From Promethearchaeota archaeon (GTDB lineage Archaea; Asgardarchaeota; Lokiarchaeia; Sigyniarchaeales; SOKP01): a DNA stretch of 18,867 bases. The notes under the pieces are model-generated. The model ran no database searches. It saw nothing but the letters and a program-made list of their open reading frames with translations, and was not told where the DNA came from. Of the stretch, positions 14,146 to 18,867 are shown one piece after another (position 1 is the stretch's first letter; every line of letters starts with the position of its first letter). The stretch spans positions 1 to 18,867 of the forward strand of contig JAGXNU010000016.1 in NCBI GenBank assembly GCA_019894815.1, read 5' to 3'. The translations under genes were made by a program, and so were the position numbers.

Positions 14146-14757
14146 ATGGCAAAAAAGAAAAAGGAAGTATGTCCTTATTGCGGAAATTCTTTTGCTTACC
14201 TTAATCGTCATAAATGTAAAGTAAAAGAAAGAGTAGAAGGTCCAGAAGAACCTGATAAATCCCAATTAGAGCGAAGAATAGAACGAATTGAAGAAAAGAA
14301 GAAAGATTCAACTCGTCATCTGAAAAAGGATGAAAGAATTGTATTAGATATAATTCAGAAGAAAAAACACATGTACTTTGAAGAATTAATAGAATTAACA
14401 GATATGACACGTAATGACCTTGATGATATATTAGAACTCTTAATTCTCCAATCTAAAATTAATACCAAACGAGAAATGATAGAAGCATCATGGACAAAAA
14501 GTCTATCAATAATAGAGGGCCTTGGTGTAAAAGTTGAAGAGAAAAAAATTGATGCAAGTAAAAAAGATTTCATTTTAGATTTTTTCTCATTCCAACCTTG
14601 CCTAATTTGTCCTTTTTCAGGTAAATGTAATGATACAAATTTAGATCAATTTAATCCAACTAGATGTCCTTGGCTCACGGAGTGGATATATACTTCTATA
14701 TCAGGTCATGTTTACAAATTTAAAATGGATGAACTACAAGATGGTAGTGCCCCCTAA
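14146..14757 (+). CDS. TFE-beta/RPC34-like transcription factor with N-terminal zinc finger
   Basis: Three parts are visible in 203 residues. A C2HC zinc-finger-like motif lies at the N-terminus (C9, C12, H22, C24). A charged linker (about 25-60) leads to a winged-helix domain (about 60-115). The C-terminus has a four-Cys cluster, C152-x2-C155-x5-C161-x12-C174, in the phrase CLICPFSGKC ... CPWLTEWI. The last part matches the iron-sulfur motif of human RPC6/RPC39 (RNA polymerase III) and archaeal TFE-beta, where CxxCP and a final C-x-x-(M/L)-T-x-W(L/I) recur. TFE-beta pairs with TFE-alpha to help RNA polymerase open promoters. TFE-alpha is not in the window. The zinc finger is not something I associate with TFE-beta. 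The stop codon abuts that of convergent rlmE. Confidence 0.75.
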   Translation: MAKKKKEVCPYCGNSFAYLNRHKCKVKERVEGPEEPDKSQLERRIERIEEKKKDSTRHLKKDERIVLDIIQKKKHMYFEELIELTDMTRNDLDDILELLILQSKINTKREMIEASWTKSLSIIEGLGVKVEEKKIDASKKDFILDFFSFQPCLICPFSGKCNDTNLDQFNPTRCPWLTEWIYTSISGHVYKFKMDELQDGSAP

Positions 14758-15393
14758 TCACTTTTTCCTTAATCCAATTAGGTAGACCTCATTACTTACT
14801 TTGTAAGATGTCTGAGGTTTAAATGCTTTAACAATTTGGAATTTTTTTTTCAGTTGATTTAAGAAATTTTTATAATCTTCTCCTTCGAAAATTTTAATAA
14901 CGAAATTTCCCTTGTATTTCAATAAATCTACGAATACGAGAGCTGAATTACAGAGTTTAACTTGTTTGACTTGATCACTAAATTTGTTACCGGATTTATT
15001 AATACTTGCATCAGATATTATTAAATCGATCTTAGGTCCTTGAAAAAATGATTTTACATGATCGAAAAATTCAGGTTGTGAAAAATCCATCTTGATAAAA
15101 TGAATATCATCTATAGCACTAATTTTTTTGATATCGACTCCAAGAATCTTAAAATGATCTCTATGGTAAAATCCATCTTTGTATCTATCTATATTTTCTA
15201 TTGCGAATTTTTTAGATACTTGTAACCAAGACCCAGGGGCGCACCCTAAGTCTAAAATATAATAGGTTCGTTTAAAGATGTTAAATCTTTTCTGGATTTC
15301 AAATAATTTAAAAGCAGAGCGAGCTCTATAACCTTGTTTTTTTGCTTGTTGATATTGTGAATCTCGTTTATGTTCTTCTGTTCTTTTTGACAT
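14758..15393 (-). CDS. rlmE: RlmE/FtsJ-type 2'-O-ribose RNA methyltransferase
   Basis: This 211-residue protein has the full FtsJ fold with the K-D-K-E catalytic tetrad: Lys29 in SAFKLFEI, Asp128 in LIISDAS, Lys167 in FVIKIFEG and Glu202 in NEVYLIG. The S-adenosylmethionine site is LDLGCAPGSW (47-56). The length fits the stand-alone bacterial/archaeal RlmE (23S rRNA Um2552 equivalent) rather than the longer eukaryotic Spb1. Archaeal members may also act on tRNA, so the target is inferred. A slight insert (DRYKDGFYHRDH, 69-80) lies before the second strand. It lies 11 bases after the trm1 stop, so the two RNA methylases are likely cotranscribed. Its stop directly abuts that of the convergent TFE-beta-like gene. 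Confidence 0.93.
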   Translation of the reverse strand: MSKRTEEHKRDSQYQQAKKQGYRARSAFKLFEIQKRFNIFKRTYYILDLGCAPGSWLQVSKKFAIENIDRYKDGFYHRDHFKILGVDIKKISAIDDIHFIKMDFSQPEFFDHVKSFFQGPKIDLIISDASINKSGNKFSDQVKQVKLCNSALVFVDLLKYKGNFVIKIFEGEDYKNFLNQLKKKFQIVKAFKPQTSYKVSNEVYLIGLRKK

Positions 15394-15404
15394 AATTTAA
15401 ACAT

Positions 15405-16625
15405 TTATGTTATTTTTAATATAATTTTCTTCAAGTTCTCAATATTGAGATCAGTTTTAATTGATAGGGGATCAAAATGTGTTCGAGTTGCTTCATGTTC
15501 AAACTCCTTAATTGTTTGAATTACTTGTTCAATTTTTGGAACAGATGAACATTTTAAGACTCTACAAAGCTTATGTAAATTATAATATGAGAGAGGCATT
15601 GTATTTTCTTGTATTGCAAAGTTAATTAATTTATCAATTTTTTTTTTACATTTATAATTTTTTACATCATTTTCTGTTATTATTTGACGAAGAAAAGTAG
15701 AATCATGAATTGTACCGACCCAAAGAGGTCCTGCATACGAGAAACTATTCTTATTTTCGCACGAAGGACATTTATCTATTGTTTCAATCGGACTAATAGA
15801 TTGTCTTGTTCGGAATCCACATTCTCTACAATGTATGATGTAACCGTAGTTCGAAAATGAATTTGTTATTTTTTCTTTGCTTTTAAATGTTAATGCAAAA
15901 ATTCTAACAAAATGATTAGAATAGAATGTTAATAGTGGAATTATTCCTAATTTATTGATGTTTGCAACTCGTGAGATGAAATATAATAAGATCCTCGCCC
16001 CAATCTCCTTTGTATATTCCACATGAAGGGGTTTTGACATGTACTTTCTAATACATACATGAGGTCTGATTCCAAATAAAACCGCTGTATCAGTGGCGGT
16101 GACACATATCAGTCCGCATTTTTTCTGAATGGCTTTAAAAGCAGCATCAATATATAAGTTAGGTGTTCCAAAGGGATCAATATTAATTACATTTGGATTA
16201 TCACTTGCTAATTCTAAGAGTAATTGATTTGCATCTTTTTGAGTAACGATAATCTTCTGAGATTCAAGTTCATTTAATTTCAGGTTATCCTTTATGAGAG
16301 CTACTGCCAAGGGGTTAATATCATTAATAACAATTTTTTCAATATTGTCACATTCTTTTAAAATTCTTAATGCTCCAATCCCAGAAGCAGACATGCAATC
16401 TACTATTCTTAGTTTATCTTTATTGAACAACTTATCATAAGCGAGTACAGCCAAAGACGAGATGTCCCTATTTAATACCATTTTATCATTGTAAAAAACG
16501 TTCATAGCCTTTGAAGGGATGACATTTTCATCATCCTTATAAATATAAAATTGGACGTTGCCTTCGGTTTTTTTCATCATCAGTTTATCAGGATTTTGAT
16601 CAAAAAGATTATTCGAATTTCTCAT
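15405..16625 (-). CDS. trm1: tRNA (guanine26-N2)-dimethyltransferase Trm1
   Basis: From the ATG at 16625 the protein is 406 residues, the normal archaeal Trm1 length. It contains the KTEGNVQFYIY start, the S-adenosylmethionine motif DCMSASGIGALRIL, INDINPLAV, the catalytic INIDPFGTP motif, the ICVTATDTAVLFG strand, and a zinc site with Cys266, 269, 286 and 289 (CRECGFRT ... CPSC). A characteristic GPLWVG segment follows. It dimethylates G26 of tRNA using S-adenosylmethionine. A GTG at 16640 could add five residues. Neither start has a clear ribosome binding site, so the choice is tentative. The fbp stop lies 22 bases before the ATG, which together with rlmE downstream suggests one transcript. 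Confidence 0.95.
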   Translation of the reverse strand: MRNSNNLFDQNPDKLMMKKTEGNVQFYIYKDDENVIPSKAMNVFYNDKMVLNRDISSLAVLAYDKLFNKDKLRIVDCMSASGIGALRILKECDNIEKIVINDINPLAVALIKDNLKLNELESQKIIVTQKDANQLLLELASDNPNVINIDPFGTPNLYIDAAFKAIQKKCGLICVTATDTAVLFGIRPHVCIRKYMSKPLHVEYTKEIGARILLYFISRVANINKLGIIPLLTFYSNHFVRIFALTFKSKEKITNSFSNYGYIIHCRECGFRTRQSISPIETIDKCPSCENKNSFSYAGPLWVGTIHDSTFLRQIITENDVKNYKCKKKIDKLINFAIQENTMPLSYYNLHKLCRVLKCSSVPKIEQVIQTIKEFEHEATRTHFDPLSIKTDLNIENLKKIILKIT

Positions 16626-16647
16626 TGTTATTACGTACACTATTGAG

Positions 16648-17643
16648 TTATTGAGTTAAGAAAAGATCAATTATTTTTTCACTCCCTAGTATCCCTCCAC
16701 ACACTTTAGTGTGAATCTCTTTTACATTCTTCCTTTGAAGTGGTTCAATTTCTTCCATCAATATGATTTTATCTGCATCTTTATCATCACCAATCGCAAC
16801 AAAATTACCACCTAAGGTCTTTACTATAAAAGCTAATGGAAACCATTCATAATAAAGCCTAATTTTTGGTTTTGGGGAAGGAAAGTAACCATATAAACCT
16901 CCAAACTTAAGAATAGCATGAAAATCACCAACAAAACTTCCACTATAACGATCCTTTAATTTATGTTCAATTAGCTTATTTTCATAATTCTTACACTTAG
17001 CAGACCACATATTAGGATCACCTCCAAGACATCTAATTCCTCCTTTGCCAATTTTATTTGGCATTTGCTTAATTTCTTGAAATACATAGTGATAAAATGT
17101 CATGCTATAAGGAGATGTATCTAGAATGAATTCTGCTACAATTCCATTTATTGCGATCACAAGATTGGTAAATATCCCATATAATGCATAAAAGGCGCAG
17201 ACGATATTACCTTGTTGGTTATAAATCCCAACTATAGTACCAACTGTTCTATTTACTGCAACATTGGAAGAGCCATCAACAGGATCTATAGTTATCCCAA
17301 ATGTACCATCACTCAGAATTGGTTCCGCCTCTTCAGAAGCAACAAATGAATACTTTACATCTCTTTCATTAAGTGCTTGAATTATTATCCCGTGGGTTAA
17401 TACATCTTCATGTATTTGTTCCTCGTCATAAAGATTGATACTGTTATTTATAGGTTTCTTAATATTCATTCTATGTGAAATTTCACGGGATGTTATTCCT
17501 CTTTCTAATAATCCTCTAATTGGTATGGTTGCTTCAGCAATATTTTCTATTATTTCTATTAACATTCCTTTATTTGGAAAATATGCAGGTATATTCTTAT
17601 CTAACCACTTTGAAAGTTTTAATTTTTCAGTTTTATTACTCAT
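16648..17643 (-). CDS. fbp: Fructose-1,6-bisphosphatase, class I
   Basis: The 331-residue protein follows the class I FBPase pattern. Metal ligands lie in ASEEAEPI (Glu104, Glu105) and DPVDGSS (120-126, usually DPLDGSS), followed by the VGTIVGIY strand. The substrate loops RYSGSFVGDFH (232-242) and RLYYEWFPLAFI (262-273, usually YExNPxAFI) are present, along with LGG and a closing GSEKIIDLF. It removes the 1-phosphate of fructose 1,6-bisphosphate in gluconeogenesis. Many archaea instead use the bifunctional FBP aldolase/phosphatase or the IMPase-type enzyme, so a class I enzyme points to Asgard, haloarchaeal or acquired origin. Substitutions (V for L in DPVDG, W-F in place of AN in YEAN) are slight. 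A 14-base dyad lies at 17663-17676, just before the gene. Confidence 0.92.
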   Translation of the reverse strand: MSNKTEKLKLSKWLDKNIPAYFPNKGMLIEIIENIAEATIPIRGLLERGITSREISHRMNIKKPINNSINLYDEEQIHEDVLTHGIIIQALNERDVKYSFVASEEAEPILSDGTFGITIDPVDGSSNVAVNRTVGTIVGIYNQQGNIVCAFYALYGIFTNLVIAINGIVAEFILDTSPYSMTFYHYVFQEIKQMPNKIGKGGIRCLGGDPNMWSAKCKNYENKLIEHKLKDRYSGSFVGDFHAILKFGGLYGYFPSPKPKIRLYYEWFPLAFIVKTLGGNFVAIGDDKDADKIILMEEIEPLQRKNVKEIHTKVCGGILGSEKIIDLFLTQ

Positions 17644-17662
17644 AATTTAACCAATATTTTGT

Positions 17663-17676
17663 TTCTCATTTGAGAA
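17663..17676 (-). promoter_or_regulatory. Dyad upstream of fbp, possible operator
   Basis: TTCTCA and TGAGAA flank TT as a perfect 14-base palindrome starting 20 bases before the fbp ATG. A minus-strand TATA-like stretch (CATATTTTTAATC, about 17685-17697) places the likely transcript start within the dyad. A repressor site is an inference. Confidence 0.4.
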
Positions 17677-17790
17677 GAATGATTGATTAAAAATATGTCT
17701 TGCTTCATTTTTTAAAATCTGTCATTGAAGGATCTATCAGAATAAAAATTTAAAATTTCAGTATATTAGCAAAATCAATATTGTACCAAT

Positions 17791-18474
17791 TTACATTGTA
17801 AGAAAACCTTTTTCGGATAATGTTGCTAATCGCTCGAATTGAATTTGGGAGTTTTTATAAAGATAAAGTCTACGTTTATTCATAATCTCACTTCGAGCGA
17901 TTTTAATAGAAAATGGAAACCAGTATCTCATTACTTTTCCACCACTTTGAATTTCATGAGAATGATCTTCTAAACGAAGATAGCTTATTTCATTGACGAC
18001 CAAAATATCTACTGAAAATTTATTATGAATATGGGCTAAAGTACCCAATAGATGATTCAATTTATAATTCAAGATTAAATTTTTTTCTTTTTTATCCTTA
18101 TATAAATCTAATCTATAAAGATCAGTTAGAGAATCGATAATTATTAGTTTTGGATAATCCTGTTTTTCTTTTTTATATTTTAGGATATTTATCTCTAAAT
18201 CTAATACAATTCGGTATAAATCATTAAAATTTTTTATGAGTATAGTTTTTAGTTTCTTTAGTGAATTAGGATCCGTTGTAGGAAGGAGTGATTCAATCTT
18301 TTCAAAAGGTAATCTTGGTTTACTATAAAAATAATAAACACTATCACCACCTTGAATGTTATTCAACGCGATTTGAAGAGCAAGGGTAGTTTTTCCTACT
18401 CCCATCTCACCCCAAATTGACACAATTTCTTCAGAATCTATTCCTTTGTTGAATTGGTCTAGTGGAAATTTCAT
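17791..18474 (-). CDS. RadB/KaiC-like RecA-fold ATPase
   Basis: This 227-residue protein is a single RecA-fold domain with little besides. Walker A is GEMGVGKTT (22-30), followed by ALQIALNNIQGG and a YYF strand. Walker B is LIIIDSLTDLYRL, and LVVNEISYL is the third core strand. The late GGKVMRYWFPFSIKIARS part resembles the RadA/RadB order of a conserved GG followed by a basic strand. The RadA FRPERI signature is absent, so it is more RadB-like than the ATPase at 13219-13974. No DNA-binding domain is attached. It heads the minus-strand run to fbp, trm1 and rlmE, though a 147-base gap suggests fbp has its own promoter. TTTATAAA on the minus strand at 18491-18498 suggests leaderless expression. 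Confidence 0.8.
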   Translation of the reverse strand: MKFPLDQFNKGIDSEEIVSIWGEMGVGKTTLALQIALNNIQGGDSVYYFYSKPRLPFEKIESLLPTTDPNSLKKLKTILIKNFNDLYRIVLDLEINILKYKKEKQDYPKLIIIDSLTDLYRLDLYKDKKEKNLILNYKLNHLLGTLAHIHNKFSVDILVVNEISYLRLEDHSHEIQSGGKVMRYWFPFSIKIARSEIMNKRRLYLYKNSQIQFERLATLSEKGFLTM

Positions 18475-18490
18475 AATTGGAAATTTTTAA

Positions 18491-18514
18491 TTTATAAACG
18501 TTATTTATATAATT
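18491..18514 (-). promoter_or_regulatory. Putative TATA boxes for the RecA-fold ATPase gene
   Basis: On the minus strand TTTATAAA (18491-18498) and ATTATATAAATAA (about 18502-18514) lie 17-40 bases before the ATG at 18474, so transcription probably starts at or near the start codon. Confidence 0.45.
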
Positions 18515-18534
18515 AATTTGAGATTCAAAACTAT

Positions 18535-18543
18535 TTATATATT
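18535..18543 (+). promoter_or_regulatory. Putative TATA box for the RuvC-like gene
   Basis: TTTATATAT lies about 36-44 bases before the ATG at 18579 and predicts transcription from near 18565. This argues that translation of the RuvC-like gene should begin around 18575-18585. Confidence 0.45.
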
Positions 18544-18867
18544 AACAGAGAACTTAAATTTTTTCTATAAGATAAATAATGGTCTAAAGGATAAAAGAGT
18601 TCAATTTAGAATTTTAACTTTTTGGGACAAAATCCCTAACATCCCTTCAGTTATACTGACAACTGCTAAAGAATCAAGTCAAATTGAAATAGTCAACAAA
18701 GACACTAATCTTTTGGAATTTATCGATGGTGATGACATTAATCAATATATTTTAAAGGTTTTAGCAGTTTTTAGGTTAGGATATCAAGATTATGATAATT
18801 TAATATTTTCAATTGATCCAGGACTAAATCATATAGGAATCGTTGTATTTTTAGATGATTATTTCTT
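18542..18867 (+). CDS. RuvC/RNase H-fold protein, partial, with start codon out of frame
   Basis: An open frame runs from just after a TAA at 18539 to the window edge. It reads VQFRILTFWDKIPNIPSVIL and then TTAKESSQIEI near the start. Later LIFSIDPGLNHIGIVVFLDD appears, with the DPG turn typical of the first catalytic strand of RuvC/YqgF-type RNase H folds. The gene continues past the window. No ATG, GTG or TTG occurs in frame before the conserved-looking part. The ATG at 18579 meets a stop two codons later, but one extra base after it would give ATG-GGT-CTA-AAG and join the frame. A TTG at 18713 is the first usable in-frame start. A base miscall, an odd start codon or a real frameshift are all possible. 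It is divergent from a RecA-fold ATPase, which may hint at DNA repair. Confidence 0.6.

Noticed and set aside
17791..18474. Naming this ATPase KaiC
   Set aside because: It has one short RecA domain and none of the KaiC-specific motifs I can recognise; a RadB-like label is safer.
1..18867. tRNA genes, CRISPR repeats, insertion sequences or prophage
   Set aside because: No T-loop-like sequence in a cloverleaf context, no regularly spaced repeats, no transposase or integrase frame and no flanking target duplications were found on reading both strands.

Overview
This AT-rich window comes from an archaeal chromosome, most likely an Asgard archaeon of the Lokiarchaeota type. The assignment is an inference from gene content. 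Archaeal markers are the uS19-uL22-uS3 ribosomal order, the pterin enzyme MptE, archaeal-style Trm1, RadA/RadB-like ATPases and TATA-box promoters close to start codons. Eukaryote-flavoured genes point to Asgard: an OST3/OST6/OSTC-like membrane protein, an RPC34/TFE-beta-like transcription factor, an MglA-type small GTPase, a longin-like zinc protein, and a protein ending in a RING/PHD-like zinc motif. No tRNA, rRNA, CRISPR array or mobile element was seen, and no gene-free stretch exceeds 300 bases.

Layout. Bases 1-1165 (minus) hold a ribosomal cluster, uS19, uL22 and the first codons of uS3. The gene upstream is not uL2, the usual archaeal neighbour. Bases 1417-3081 (minus) hold a ribokinase-family sugar kinase followed without a gap by a cupin protein. 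Bases 3265-4348 (plus) hold a two-helix membrane protein and the MglA-like GTPase. Bases 4355-7293 (minus) hold a propeller protein, a class II glutamine amidotransferase-like protein and the longin-like zinc protein, possibly one transcription unit. Bases 7401-8215 (plus) hold a four-helix membrane protein and a 2[4Fe-4S] ferredoxin. Bases 8414-9538 (minus) hold an amidotransferase-like domain joined to the RING/PHD-like motif. Bases 9621-11760 (plus) hold peptidase PepD and the OST subunit-like protein. Bases 11877-13231 hold divergent gcvH and mptE. Bases 13219-14757 hold divergent genes for a RadA-like ATPase and a TFE-beta-like factor. Bases 14758-18474 (minus) run from a second RecA-fold ATPase through class I fructose-1,6-bisphosphatase and Trm1 to RlmE. 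The right edge carries the start of a RuvC/RNase H-fold gene that lacks a normal in-frame start codon.

Functional threads. Translation is served by the ribosomal proteins, RlmE and Trm1. Gluconeogenesis and sugar handling are served by Fbp, RbsK and the cupin protein. One-carbon metabolism links gcvH and mptE, which share a 92-base promoter region. Information processing includes the TFE-beta-like factor, two RecA-fold ATPases and the RuvC-like protein. The points most worth a second look are the OSTC-like protein, the amidotransferase-RING/PHD fusion, the tail-to-tail GTPase and longin-zinc pair, the extra zinc finger on the TFE-beta-like protein, the class I FBPase with a dyad near its predicted transcription start, and the disrupted start of the RuvC-like gene.
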